Origin: Candidatus Woesearchaeota archaeon
Lineage (GTDB): Archaea > Nanobdellota > Nanobdellia > Woesearchaeales > ARS49
Direction of reading: 5' to 3'
Length of the DNA stretch: 35,360 nucleotides
NCBI GenBank assembly: GCA_014729195.1
Contig: WJKI01000057.1
Location: 1-35,360, forward strand
Shown: positions 23,434 through 32,424 of the stretch, piece after piece
Layout of the letters: each line of letters starts with the position of its first letter
Position numbering within the stretch: the first letter of the stretch is position 1
Translations under genes and position numbers: made by a program
The notes under the pieces: model-generated
Database searches by the model: none
What the model saw: the letters and a program-made list of their open reading frames with translations, nothing else
What the model was told of the DNA's origin: nothing

Positions 23434-25410
23434 ATGACCAAAAAGAAATTTTACATAACCACAGCAATATTTTATCCTAATGCAAAACCGCATGTAGGAC
23501 ACTTGTACGAACAAGTAGTAGCTGATGCTATTGCGCGATGGCACAGACTAAAAGGAGAAGACGTATTCTTTCTTACAGGAACAGACGAGCACGGCCAGAA
23601 AATATACAAGACAGCAATAGAGCAAGGAAAAAAACCAAAAGTATTCGTAGACGAAATGCTCCCATTTTTCAAGGAACTCTGCACAAAACTAAATATCTCC
23701 CACACCCGTTTTATCAGGACAACAGAAGAAGGACATATCAAAACATGCCAGGAAATATTCAAAAAACTGGAAAAGTCAGGAGACATATATAAGGGAAGCT
23801 ATGAAGGACTTTATTGTTACGGATGTGAGGCATACTACACTGAAAAGGAACTGATAGAAGGTTTATGCCCGGTGCATAAAAGAAAACCAGAAGCATTCAA
23901 AGAGGAAACATATTTCTTTAAAATGTCAAGATATCAAACAAAATTAATAGACCACATCAAAAAAAATCCAGAATTCATACAACCAGAGTCTAAAAGAAAT
24001 GAAATATTAAACAGATTAAAAGAACCCTTAAGGGACTTATGCATTTCCAGACCATCAAAATCACTTCCGTGGGGAGTTCCTGTTCCCGGAGATCCAGATC
24101 AGATATTATATGTTTGGCTGGATGCGTTACTGAATTATATTTCCGGTATAGACTACCCCTCTGAAACATTCAAAAAATACTGGCCAGCAGATGTGCACAT
24201 AATCGGCAAAGACATAAATTGGTTTCATACAGTAATATGGCCCTGCGAGCTAATGTCTGCAGGAATAGAACTGCCAAAAACAGTGCAAATCCACGGATTT
24301 GTAAATCTCGGAGGAGAAAAATTATCCAAGTCAAGAGGAATAACTGTTGACCCAATAAAATTAGTAGAAGAATACGGAGTTGACCAAGTAAGATATTTCT
24401 TTATCAAAGAAATACCTGCAGGAGAAGACGGAAATTTCTCGTACGAAGCATTAACAGAAAGAACAAACTCTGACTTGGCAGACGACCTTGGAAATTTATT
24501 ACAACGAACAATGGTTTTGATTCACAAAAACTTTGCAGGAAAAATACCCTCCCCCTCAGAACTCACATCTACAGAAGAAGAACTAATAAAAGAATCAGAC
24601 ATTTTCAAAGAAACAGATTCACTAATGCAAAAATACGAATGGCACAGGGCAATAAACAAAATATGGGGATTTATACGAATGTGCAACAAATACATCAATG
24701 AAACAGAACCATGGAGATGCAAGGATGACAAAAAAAGATTAGCAACAATACTATACACACTTGCAGAAAGCCTGAGAATCATCTCAATTTATATACGGCC
24801 GTTTATTCCAGCAACTGCAGAAAAAATAACAGAGCAAATAGGACAAAATAAAGAGGACTTTTCAAGCATAAAATTCAGAAAAACAACCAAAGGAACACTT
24901 GAAAAACCGGAAATATTATTCAAAAAAACAGAAATAAAATCAGAAGATCCCTTTTCACATTTAAGCCTGAGAGTTGCAGAAATTAAAGAAGTAAAAGAAC
25001 ACCCATCAGCAGACAAATTGTTGATACTCCAAATTGATTTAGGAAAAGAAAAAAGACAAATAGTTGCAGGACTAAAACCATACTTTGACAAAGATGAACT
25101 AACAGGGAAACATATTGTTGTGGTAACTAATCTTAAACCAACCAAACTAAAAGGCGAAGAAAGCAATGGAATGCTATTAGCTGCAGAACACAAAGACAAA
25201 GTAGTATTATTAGAAGCGCCCTGCTCAGAACCAGGAGACCTGGTAAAAGTAGAAGGGATAGAACCAGAAGGAAAACAAATAACAATCAAGAACTTTACAA
25301 AAATCAAAATCACAACCAAAGACGGAAGAGCAGTCTACAAAGACAAGCCATTAAAAACCAAAAAAGAAGAAATAGAAGCAAACATAAAAGATGGAGCACA
25401 AATATCTTAG
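23434..25410 (+). CDS. metG: Methionine-tRNA ligase with C-terminal tRNA-binding domain
   Basis: This enzyme charges initiator and elongator tRNA-Met with methionine in the cytoplasm. The 658 residues carry PHVGHLYE (HIGH motif, residues 19-26), a zinc knuckle CYGCE near 128 with CPVH near 145, the WLDALLNYI segment near 229, KLSKS (KMSKS motif) near 296, the helical anticodon-binding domain at about 360-480, and an EMAP/Trbp111-type OB domain at about 507-620 (LRVAEIKEVKEHPSADKL). The single CxxC knuckle, short connective region and fused tail look like the bacterial Bacillus/Thermus type rather than the usual archaeal two-knuckle type, suggesting transfer. A TATA-like CATTTAAATAC precedes the ATG. 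Confidence 0.95.
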   Translation: MTKKKFYITTAIFYPNAKPHVGHLYEQVVADAIARWHRLKGEDVFFLTGTDEHGQKIYKTAIEQGKKPKVFVDEMLPFFKELCTKLNISHTRFIRTTEEGHIKTCQEIFKKLEKSGDIYKGSYEGLYCYGCEAYYTEKELIEGLCPVHKRKPEAFKEETYFFKMSRYQTKLIDHIKKNPEFIQPESKRNEILNRLKEPLRDLCISRPSKSLPWGVPVPGDPDQILYVWLDALLNYISGIDYPSETFKKYWPADVHIIGKDINWFHTVIWPCELMSAGIELPKTVQIHGFVNLGGEKLSKSRGITVDPIKLVEEYGVDQVRYFFIKEIPAGEDGNFSYEALTERTNSDLADDLGNLLQRTMVLIHKNFAGKIPSPSELTSTEEELIKESDIFKETDSLMQKYEWHRAINKIWGFIRMCNKYINETEPWRCKDDKKRLATILYTLAESLRIISIYIRPFIPATAEKITEQIGQNKEDFSSIKFRKTTKGTLEKPEILFKKTEIKSEDPFSHLSLRVAEIKEVKEHPSADKLLILQIDLGKEKRQIVAGLKPYFDKDELTGKHIVVVTNLKPTKLKGEESNGMLLAAEHKDKVVLLEAPCSEPGDLVKVEGIEPEGKQITIKNFTKIKITTKDGRAVYKDKPLKTKKEEIEANIKDGAQIS

Positions 25411-25981
25411 ACTTCTCGGAATTGTTCTTGTTGTTGTTTCTGTTTACTTGTTAAGTTTTTCAATGGTTGTGTTTCATTATCCTATTTATGAGAAATTTAT
25501 TTTACAATACAGCGCAGACAAGACAACAGCAGAACTGCAAACAAAAAACATTATTTCATATTTTCAAGGCAAAGAAGAACTTCGCGGATTTACAAAACCT
25601 GAAGCAGACCATCTGAAAGATGCAAGATTTGTGATATGGCTTTTGATTCTTGTCTTAATATTTTCAATAATTGGTTTGTTCCTGATTAAAGATCAAAAAG
25701 CAATGGTTTACGGAGGATTGCTTAGTTTAATCATTCCCTTGATTTTGTATGCAATTCCATTTGAGCTGTTGTTTAACTATTTTCATTTTATTTTTTTCCC
25801 GCAGGGAAACTGGATGTTTGATACAAATTCTGTTTTGATACAAATGTATCCGATAGATTTTTTTTATGGTTTTTTCAAAGACATAATTTTAAGAGGATTT
25901 ATCTTTGGGATAGTGATAACAATAGTTTTTTCAATGAAGTTTCTAAAACACAAAATATATTTTACACTACAACAAAATTAA
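25391..25981 (+). CDS. DUF1461-like integral membrane protein
   Basis: The 196-residue protein has about four membrane helices: residues 8-28, 78-98, 106-126 and 165-185. The family-like loop FNYFHFIFFPQGNWMFD, then MYPIDFFYGFF, matches the DUF1461/TIGR01906 signature of conserved integral membrane proteins with no known role. Its ATG overlaps the last 20 bp of metG, so it is probably co-transcribed with it. The third codon positions turn from A-rich to T-rich across the junction. Confidence 0.78.
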   Translation: MEHKYLRLLGIVLVVVSVYLLSFSMVVFHYPIYEKFILQYSADKTTAELQTKNIISYFQGKEELRGFTKPEADHLKDARFVIWLLILVLIFSIIGLFLIKDQKAMVYGGLLSLIIPLILYAIPFELLFNYFHFIFFPQGNWMFDTNSVLIQMYPIDFFYGFFKDIILRGFIFGIVITIVFSMKFLKHKIYFTLQQN

Positions 25982-26032
25982 TAAATAGGATTGTTATTCT
26001 AAGATGATAACAACCTTAAAGAGGGGGATATT

Positions 26033-27292
26033 ATGGATACGAGAGTCAGAAAAATAATATTGGCAAGTTTAACAGTTCTAATAGTACTAATGCTAACAGG
26101 ATGTGCATTAAAGGATTTTAAAATCAAAAGAAAAGCACAGGTAACAGACACAGAAATGGACGACATAGACAAGGCACTGGAAGAAATAGAAAAAGTATCA
26201 GAACTGATAGAACAGGAAGACGCAGACGTGCCAATAGAAGAAATGAAAGACCAAACCCCTTCTGAAGATGAAGAAATAGATGAAAGCGGACTCCCAATCA
26301 AAAAGGTAAAAGAAGGAGAACTAATAAGCTTTCCAAACCTTAAAGCAACAGACCCAGACGGAGACCCAATCACATACACTTTCAGCTCACCATTAAACCA
26401 AAGAGGAATGTGGCAGACAAAAGAAGGAGACGCAGGAAGATACAAAGTAACAATCACTGCATCAGACGGAGTAAATAAAGTATCACAAGACGTAATACTA
26501 ATTGTAAAAGCACTAAACAAACCACCAAAACTAGAACTTGCAGAAAAAGAAATAATAGTCAAAGAAGGAGAAAAAGTAATACTAACAGCAAGAGCCACAG
26601 ATCCCGACGGTGATGAAGTAGAAATCTCATACACAGGATGGATGCTGATGCCCACAAAAGTAACTGACTACAGAGATGCAGGAGAACACACAGTAATAGT
26701 AACAGCATCAGACGGAAAAGAAAAAGTACAGGAAGAAGTCAAAGTAATAGTAGAAAACGTAAACAGAGGGCCAAAAATAGAACCAATAACAGACATAGTA
26801 ATAACAGAAGGAGACAAGATAACAATAGAACCGCGAGCAACAGACCCAGACGGAGACGACCTAAGATTTGAATACTCCAAACCAGTAGATAACATGGGAA
26901 AATGGCAGACACAAGAAGGAGATGCAGGAAAATACAGAATAACAGTCACTGTAACAGACGGAGAAGCCGAGGATCAGACAAGCTTTTACCTTGTTGTTGA
27001 ATCACTAAACAAAGCACCGATAATAACAGTGCCAGCAGACGTAATTTACGTAAACGAAGGAGAAACAGTAAGCATAAACGCAGAAATAACAGACCCAGAA
27101 AACGATGAAATGACAATAACCTACACCGGATGGATGAACTCAGACACATATGTTACCGACTACGAAGACCAAGGAACACACAAAGTAATAATCAAAGCAA
27201 CAGACGGCATAAACACCGCTGAGAAAGAACTAACAGTAGTAGTAAAAGACATAAACAGAGCACCGGTATTTGAAACAGGAGCTTTTGATTAA
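26033..27292 (+). CDS. Lipoprotein with four Ig/cadherin-like repeats in ABAB order
   Basis: The 419-residue product has a lipobox LTGC (Cys24) after a hydrophobic signal, an acidic linker to residue 95, then four beta-sandwich repeats of about 82 residues. Repeats 1 and 3 share ATDPDGD then GxWQTxEGDAG. Repeats 2 and 4 share TDPxxDE, SYTGWM or TYTGWM, and VTDY. Each ends with an (A/V)(S/T)DG motif. The DPDGD motifs look like calcium-binding sites. It is attached outside the membrane and may serve cell-cell contact. GAGGGGGA before the ATG is a strong ribosome-binding site. Confidence 0.85.
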   Translation: MDTRVRKIILASLTVLIVLMLTGCALKDFKIKRKAQVTDTEMDDIDKALEEIEKVSELIEQEDADVPIEEMKDQTPSEDEEIDESGLPIKKVKEGELISFPNLKATDPDGDPITYTFSSPLNQRGMWQTKEGDAGRYKVTITASDGVNKVSQDVILIVKALNKPPKLELAEKEIIVKEGEKVILTARATDPDGDEVEISYTGWMLMPTKVTDYRDAGEHTVIVTASDGKEKVQEEVKVIVENVNRGPKIEPITDIVITEGDKITIEPRATDPDGDDLRFEYSKPVDNMGKWQTQEGDAGKYRITVTVTDGEAEDQTSFYLVVESLNKAPIITVPADVIYVNEGETVSINAEITDPENDEMTITYTGWMNSDTYVTDYEDQGTHKVIIKATDGINTAEKELTVVVKDINRAPVFETGAFD

Positions 27293-27295
27293 ATT

Positions 27296-27317
27296 CTTTT
27301 TTTTAACTTTTTTTTCC
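27296..27317 (+). terminator. T-rich terminator after the repeat lipoprotein gene
   Basis: Two runs of eight Ts separated by AAC follow the stop codon within a few bases, the usual archaeal intrinsic termination signal. No hairpin is needed. Confidence 0.6.
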
Positions 27318-27387
27318 ATAGAACTCTTCTAATATATTTCTCTCTAAAAGTATCTTTTCTAAATACTTTTATTATTTTAAAATAGAA

Positions 27388-27978
27388 TCAGAGTTTTGAA
27401 AAATCAGGCAATAAATCATGAGTTCTTAAAACCGAAACAAGAACTTCCAAAGGCAAGGAAAAATCAGCATGATAATATCCTTTTACAGTAAGACCAAATG
27501 TTCCTGCAAATTTACCCCTAGGATTTAACGCACCAGCATTACTAAACGGCTCTCCAGAAGCAATATAATTATCAACATCTACCTCTCTAAAACCACTAAA
27601 AATATAATTGGCGTGAAATGTCCGGGCAAACGATTCCTCAGGAGAAATAACACAAACGCCGGTATATTGATTATCAGGATATTTTTCAAGCATCATAATC
27701 ATTTCTTTAGCTTCTTCTTTTGTCCTGGGCTTGCCAAGAATTTTTCCATTACGAACACTAACAGTATCACAACCAACAACAATATAATCCCCTGATAAAT
27801 CAGCAGCAACGGTCTCAGCCTTTGTCTTTGCAAGAATTTCAACCAAGTCCAAAGGATCACTATGCTGCTCTATTATTTTGGCTTCATCGATATCTGCAGG
27901 AGCAATAATAAAAGGAATACCCAGTTCCCTTAATAACTCCGCTCTTGCAGAAGACCTAGAAGCAAGATATAATCTCAT
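27388..27978 (-). CDS. maf: Maf-family nucleoside-triphosphate pyrophosphatase
   Basis: Maf proteins hydrolyse non-canonical or modified NTPs to NMP and PPi. The 196 residues match the family length. The phosphate-binding start is LYLASRSSARAELLRELGI (residues 3-21). GCDTVSV follows with the catalytic Asp71, then LGKPRTKEEA with Lys83, YTGVCVISPE near 105, and SNAGALNPRGKFAG near 145. It is cytoplasmic. A divergent paralogue lies 66 bp upstream on the same strand, and each gene appears to have its own TATA-like sequence. Substrate preference (dTTP/UTP versus m7GTP) cannot be read. Confidence 0.9.
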   Translation of the reverse strand: MRLYLASRSSARAELLRELGIPFIIAPADIDEAKIIEQHSDPLDLVEILAKTKAETVAADLSGDYIVVGCDTVSVRNGKILGKPRTKEEAKEMIMMLEKYPDNQYTGVCVISPEESFARTFHANYIFSGFREVDVDNYIASGEPFSNAGALNPRGKFAGTFGLTVKGYYHADFSLPLEVLVSVLRTHDLLPDFSKL

Positions 27979-28044
27979 ATTCAGAATAAATAAAGAAGTG
28001 TTTAAATGCTTTTATTAAGTGCAGAATATATTTCCTGAATAAAA

Positions 28045-28644
28045 CTAATGAGAAGAAAAATCACTAAACTCATAACCCCTTAAAATCTTCTCCAACTTAT
28101 CCCAGCATAGGTGATGAGTCAACACAGGATTGCGTATTCTTTTATCAAAATAATACCTGCAGGTAAATTTTACTATCGGCTCCAGACCGACAAATTCCGT
28201 TTTATCAGTTAAAAAATCTTTTATCTCCTTAATAGAACATTTGAACTGGCTTTCTGCACGGGTATACCCCGCAGTTTCTTTTCCAGTTTCAGAATCAACC
28301 ACATAGACAGCAGCATAAACACCAAAAGGATTCATGGCACAGCGCATCAATACTGATTTCATTTCTTTATTATCCCCGGGAGGCATGATAATTATTTCAG
28401 GACCCACTGCTTTTTTTTCAGCCAAAACACAACCGCAACCAACTATCAGTGCATCTCGCAACCTATCTGGCGCACTTAAGCAAGCGATTTCTGCATTTGC
28501 CTTTGCCTGCGTTAACGCAGTCTTAACAGCATTACCCTCAACAGCACTAACATCAAAACCAGGAATCCACTGATGAGGAATATCCCTTTTCTTCAAAAAC
28601 CTTGACGGAAATTCTTCATTTGCAATCACATATAATTCAGTCAT
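28045..28644 (-). CDS. Degenerate Maf paralogue lacking catalytic residues
   Basis: I take the ATG at 28644 (MTELYVIANE), with a TATA-like AATTTAAAT about 27 nt upstream. The 199-residue protein aligns with the neighbouring Maf without large gaps. DALIVGCGCVL stands opposite DYIVVGCDTVS with the same numbering, so catalytic Asp71 is Gly. The phosphate-binding LASRSSARAELL is replaced by VIANEEFPSRFL, and the LGKP lysine is also lost. GVYAAVYVVDSETGKETAGY matches the YTGVCVI strand. It is probably not a pyrophosphatase but may have a regulatory or subunit role with Maf. Confidence 0.72.
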   Translation of the reverse strand: MTELYVIANEEFPSRFLKKRDIPHQWIPGFDVSAVEGNAVKTALTQAKANAEIACLSAPDRLRDALIVGCGCVLAEKKAVGPEIIIMPPGDNKEMKSVLMRCAMNPFGVYAAVYVVDSETGKETAGYTRAESQFKCSIKEIKDFLTDKTEFVGLEPIVKFTCRYYFDKRIRNPVLTHHLCWDKLEKILRGYEFSDFSSH

Positions 28645-28760
28645 GCAGTATATTCTCAACAAGGCATTTAAATTAATTTATCGTCTCTAAAATATATTTC
28701 ATAATAAACTGTATACTCTATCACAATAGACTTTAATAAATCTCTTGTTTTAATCTGATT

Positions 28761-30818
28761 ATGCTCCTGAAATCTCTTTATCTGGAAAACATACGAAGCT
28801 ACACTTCACAAAAAATAGAATTTCCCTCTGGAATTGTTTTATTATCCGGAGATATTGGCTCTGGAAAATCAACAATCCTGCTGGCCATTGAATTTGCACT
28901 GTTCGGAATACTGCCCGGAGAATTATCAGGAGGAACATTGCTGAGAAACGGAGAAGACAAAGGAACAGTAGAAATAATCTTTGAACTCAACAACCAAAAA
29001 ATAAAAATTCAAAGAACCCTGAAAAAAACCAAAACATCTGTGACACAAGGAAACGGCCACATCATAAAACAAGGAATAAAAAAAGACATGACGCCGGTAG
29101 AACTAAAAACCGCAGTGTTTGACTTGCTCGGATATCCCAAAGAAATGCTCACAAAAAGCAAAAATATCTACCGATTTACAGTCTATACTCCGCAGGAAGA
29201 CATGAAGCGGATTTTAATGGAAAAAAAAGAAGACAGACTTGATGTTCTCAGAAAACTATTCGACATAGACAAATACAAAAGAATTCAGGACAATACTTCA
29301 TTATATGTCAGGCAGATAAAAGAAAACCAAAAAGAAAAAGCAGGAATAACATCAGATCTGGAGGAAAAGAAAAAAAACAGAGATGCAAGGCAAAAAGAAT
29401 TTATACTCGCAGAAAAGAAATTACACGAATTAAAACCAAAAGTAGACGCGGCAAAAATAAAAGTGCAGCACAAACAAAAAATAATAACCGAAATTGAAAA
29501 AAGACAAAAAACATTAACTGAACTAAAACAAAAAATTGCAGTAATAGAGTCTGAAATAACCAGTAAAAAAGAACAGCACAAGACCAATCTCTCACAGGCA
29601 AAAGAACTCGAAAAGGAAACAACAAAATTAAGAGAAGAACTTTCGGGAACTGAAATAAAAAAATCTTTTATCGAAGAAATCGACTCATTAAACAAAAAAA
29701 TACAAAAAATATCCAAGGAAACACAAGCAATCCTTGAAAAGAAAACAATCCGCGAAACAGACAAAAAAAGAAGCGAAGAACTGAAGAAAAAAATAGCTGA
29801 ACTTAACAATTGCCCCACTTGCCTGCAAATCGTCGACAAAAACCACAAAGAACAAATTGCCTTTAAAGAAGACGAAAAAATACAGGAATTAATTTTACAT
29901 ATTGACAAACATTTAAAAGAAATATCTGAAAAAGAAACAATCAAAAAAGAACTGGAAAATAAAATAGAAGAACTGCGCAAAAAAGAGAAACAAACAGCAG
30001 AACTGCGAATAAAACAAAATACCCTTGAAAACAAAGAAAAACAGATTGATAATATCACGCAAACGCAGGAAAAACTTCTCAAAACAATAGACGCTGCTGA
30101 AACAGAAAAGGAGAAAATACAAACAGAAACAAAAAAATACAAAGATTTAGAAAAAGAACTGCAGGAGCACAAAAAAGAACTTAATTTCCTGCAGGAAACA
30201 GAGAAAAAAGAAGAAATAGAATTCAACAGGGCGGCAGAAAAAAAAGAAAACATAAAATCAATAATACAAGAACTTGATATGGAAATTAATAAAAAAGAAA
30301 AAATCCACTCTGAACTGATGAAACTAAATGACATAAAAAACTGGCTTTCAGACTATTTTATCAAACTGACAGAAACCATAGAAAAACAAGTAATGCTAAG
30401 AGTTTACCACGAATTCAACGAACTATTCCAGACCTGGTTTGATGCTCTGATAGCAGATGAAACCATTTCCTGCCGGCTAGACGATACATTCACTCCGGTA
30501 ATAATACAAAACGGATATGACGTGGATGTTGTTAATCTTAGCGGAGGAGAAAAAACCGCATGCGCACTTGCTTATAGACTTGCTCTGAATAAGGTAATCA
30601 ATGATTTAATCACAGGAATCAATACCAAGGAATTACTCATACTTGACGAGCCAACAGACGGATTTTCATCTGAACAACTAGACCAGATGAGAGATGTTTT
30701 AGAACAATTGAACATGAAACAAATAATAATAGTAAGCCATGAAACCAAAGTAGAAACATTTGCAGACCAAATAATAAAAGTACAAAAAAATGAACACATA
30801 AGTGAAATCCAGCAATAG
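28761..30818 (+). CDS. rad50: Rad50-type SMC ATPase with zinc hook
   Basis: This DNA double-strand-break repair ATPase normally works with Mre11. The 685 residues contain Walker A GDIGSGKST (residues 30-38), a long coiled coil at about 180-345, the zinc hook CPTC at 351-354, the returning coiled coil at about 360-530, the ABC signature LSGGEK at 593-598, Walker B LLILDEPTDG near 624-633 and the switch His in VSHET near 650. It is shorter than the usual 850-900 residues because the coiled coils are short. No mre11, herA or nurA gene is in the window. Its ATG follows a TATA-like CTTTAATAAA; transcription appears independent. Confidence 0.93.
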   Translation: MLLKSLYLENIRSYTSQKIEFPSGIVLLSGDIGSGKSTILLAIEFALFGILPGELSGGTLLRNGEDKGTVEIIFELNNQKIKIQRTLKKTKTSVTQGNGHIIKQGIKKDMTPVELKTAVFDLLGYPKEMLTKSKNIYRFTVYTPQEDMKRILMEKKEDRLDVLRKLFDIDKYKRIQDNTSLYVRQIKENQKEKAGITSDLEEKKKNRDARQKEFILAEKKLHELKPKVDAAKIKVQHKQKIITEIEKRQKTLTELKQKIAVIESEITSKKEQHKTNLSQAKELEKETTKLREELSGTEIKKSFIEEIDSLNKKIQKISKETQAILEKKTIRETDKKRSEELKKKIAELNNCPTCLQIVDKNHKEQIAFKEDEKIQELILHIDKHLKEISEKETIKKELENKIEELRKKEKQTAELRIKQNTLENKEKQIDNITQTQEKLLKTIDAAETEKEKIQTETKKYKDLEKELQEHKKELNFLQETEKKEEIEFNRAAEKKENIKSIIQELDMEINKKEKIHSELMKLNDIKNWLSDYFIKLTETIEKQVMLRVYHEFNELFQTWFDALIADETISCRLDDTFTPVIIQNGYDVDVVNLSGGEKTACALAYRLALNKVINDLITGINTKELLILDEPTDGFSSEQLDQMRDVLEQLNMKQIIIVSHETKVETFADQIIKVQKNEHISEIQQ

Positions 30819-30865
30819 AAAAGTATATAAATAAGCAGAAATCTGAACTATATATAGGGGTAATA

Positions 30866-32281
30866 ATGAAAAAAATAGGTTTGATGCTCTTGTCGGTACT
30901 TATTCTAGCCACAGCAGTCTATGCCCAAGACTTCTCAGCATCACTCTTATCCCATTCTGACTCAATAAAACAAAACGAAACAGCAAAATACTCACTAATG
31001 ATATCACACCCATACGGGACACCGCAAACATTTGAAGTCTACTCAACAGACATACTGTGGGATGTAAGAACAAAAGACACCCTAATAGTAGAACCAGGAA
31101 AAACACTTGAAACAGAACTTTATTTACGTCCATTAAACCTAAATCCAGGACTATACAGCATACCAATCCACATCAAAAAAACAGGAACAGACCAAATAGT
31201 AAAACAACACGTGCAACTGGAAGTACTCTCACAAAGACCGCCAGTAGCAACATACCTGCCAGCAATAAGAGGAACAGTGACAATGGCACGCAAGGCAGAT
31301 CCAAAAGATCCAATAAGAGTATATGTCCGCCTGGAAAATCAAAACAAAAAACTACTAAAAAATGTCCAAATAAAACTAAGAAGCAATGTAATAAACAAAG
31401 ACTATGATGCTGAACTAAAACCGCAAGAATCCAAAAAATTTACATTTGAAGCAATAGTAGACCCATACACATCCCCGCAAAAAGACGTGATGAAAGTAAC
31501 AGTAGTAGTGCAGGAAGCAGGAGAAGTATACCAGTTTGACCTCAACCCCGTGGAATTCACAGTCATAGAATACAGCGACTTTATAAAACTAAAAGAAGAA
31601 ACAACCAAAGAAACATTCAAGACAATAACGGAAATATGGCTGGTAAACGAAGGAAACACCCATTTACAGGAAAAATACTACCTACCAACAAATTTCATTG
31701 AAAGCATGTTCACAATAACAGAACCAGAATCCGAACGAATGAGAACACAACTGGCATGGGAACTGGACATTCCAAAAGGACAAACACAAAAAATAGTAAT
31801 AGTTACCAATTACAGGCCATTGGCATTTCTGATAACTGCCTTTATTGTGCTAATAATCGCTTATTTTATTTTCCGAAGCCCCATCATAATGAGAAAACAA
31901 GCAGCAGTAATAGGAACACAAGAAGGAGGAATATCAGAACTAAAAGTTCTCCTAACAATAAGAAACAGAAGCAAAAATAAAGTAAAACACCTAAAAATAA
32001 TAGACTTAGTCCCCCGCATAGCTTCCCTGAAAACAGATTCAGAAATAGGAACAGTAAACCCAGACAAAGTAGTCCGCAATGAACTCCAAGGAACTATCTT
32101 AAAATGGCATCTTGACTCAATAGATCCAGGAGAAGAACGACTGATATCCTATAAAATACAATCAAAACTAAGCATCTTAGGAGGAGTGACTCTACCCGTT
32201 GCTGTAGCAAAATTTTCAACACTGCGCGGAAAAATCAGACATTCTAATTCTAACAAAGCAAGAATTGGATTTCTAGGATAA
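30866..32281 (+). CDS. COG1361-like surface protein with an additional domain beyond the membrane helix
   Basis: The 471-residue product begins with a signal peptide (KKIGLMLLSVLILATAVYAQ). Two NEW3/Ig-like domains follow at about residues 22-125 and 135-235, then a third beta segment to 310. One transmembrane helix (LAFLITAFIVLIIAYFIF) lies near residues 318-335 with basic residues after it (RSPIIMRKQ). A further Ig/DUF11-like domain of about 120 residues follows (SELKVLLTIRNRSKNKVKHL, then WHLDSIDPGEERLISYKI). This last domain should lie in the cytoplasm, which is unusual for such modules. AGGGGT precedes the ATG. Confidence 0.8.
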   Translation: MKKIGLMLLSVLILATAVYAQDFSASLLSHSDSIKQNETAKYSLMISHPYGTPQTFEVYSTDILWDVRTKDTLIVEPGKTLETELYLRPLNLNPGLYSIPIHIKKTGTDQIVKQHVQLEVLSQRPPVATYLPAIRGTVTMARKADPKDPIRVYVRLENQNKKLLKNVQIKLRSNVINKDYDAELKPQESKKFTFEAIVDPYTSPQKDVMKVTVVVQEAGEVYQFDLNPVEFTVIEYSDFIKLKEETTKETFKTITEIWLVNEGNTHLQEKYYLPTNFIESMFTITEPESERMRTQLAWELDIPKGQTQKIVIVTNYRPLAFLITAFIVLIIAYFIFRSPIIMRKQAAVIGTQEGGISELKVLLTIRNRSKNKVKHLKIIDLVPRIASLKTDSEIGTVNPDKVVRNELQGTILKWHLDSIDPGEERLISYKIQSKLSILGGVTLPVAVAKFSTLRGKIRHSNSNKARIGFLG

Positions 32282-32300
32282 ACAAGCCATTCTCGAAAAC

Positions 32301-32308
32301 TTTATAAA
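32301..32308 (+). promoter_or_regulatory. TATA box of tRNA-Tyr
   Basis: TTTATAAA lies 27-34 nt before the first base of the tRNA, the normal archaeal spacing. Confidence 0.6.
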
Positions 32309-32370
32309 GATTTGAACAGTTGTTTTTACTAAGTCCCTGTGTAGCTCAATGGTGGAGCGTCCGGCTGTAG

Positions 32371-32424
32371 AAACATATCAGACTATAAGCATAAGATGCT
32401 AAGAATGATGATAAGTCAGCTGGA
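32371..32424 (+). other. Intron 1 of tRNA-Tyr (position 37/38)
   Basis: This intron restores the standard loop CTGTAGA when removed. The central helix expected for splicing is imperfect (CTGT against GCTG with one mismatch; GCTG/CAGC is an alternative), so the boundaries are uncertain by one or two bases. Confidence 0.7.

Noticed and set aside
29285-30334. 349-codon minus-strand open frame rich in Ser, Phe and Cys
   Set aside because: It is the shadow of the Lys/Glu coiled coil of rad50; such shadows arise from AAA/GAA-rich coding.
32405-32411. ATGATGA inside tRNA-Tyr intron 1 resembles a C box of a C/D guide RNA, as in some archaeal tRNA introns
   Set aside because: There is no D box CTGA in the 54-nt intron, and too little room remains after it for a guide sequence.
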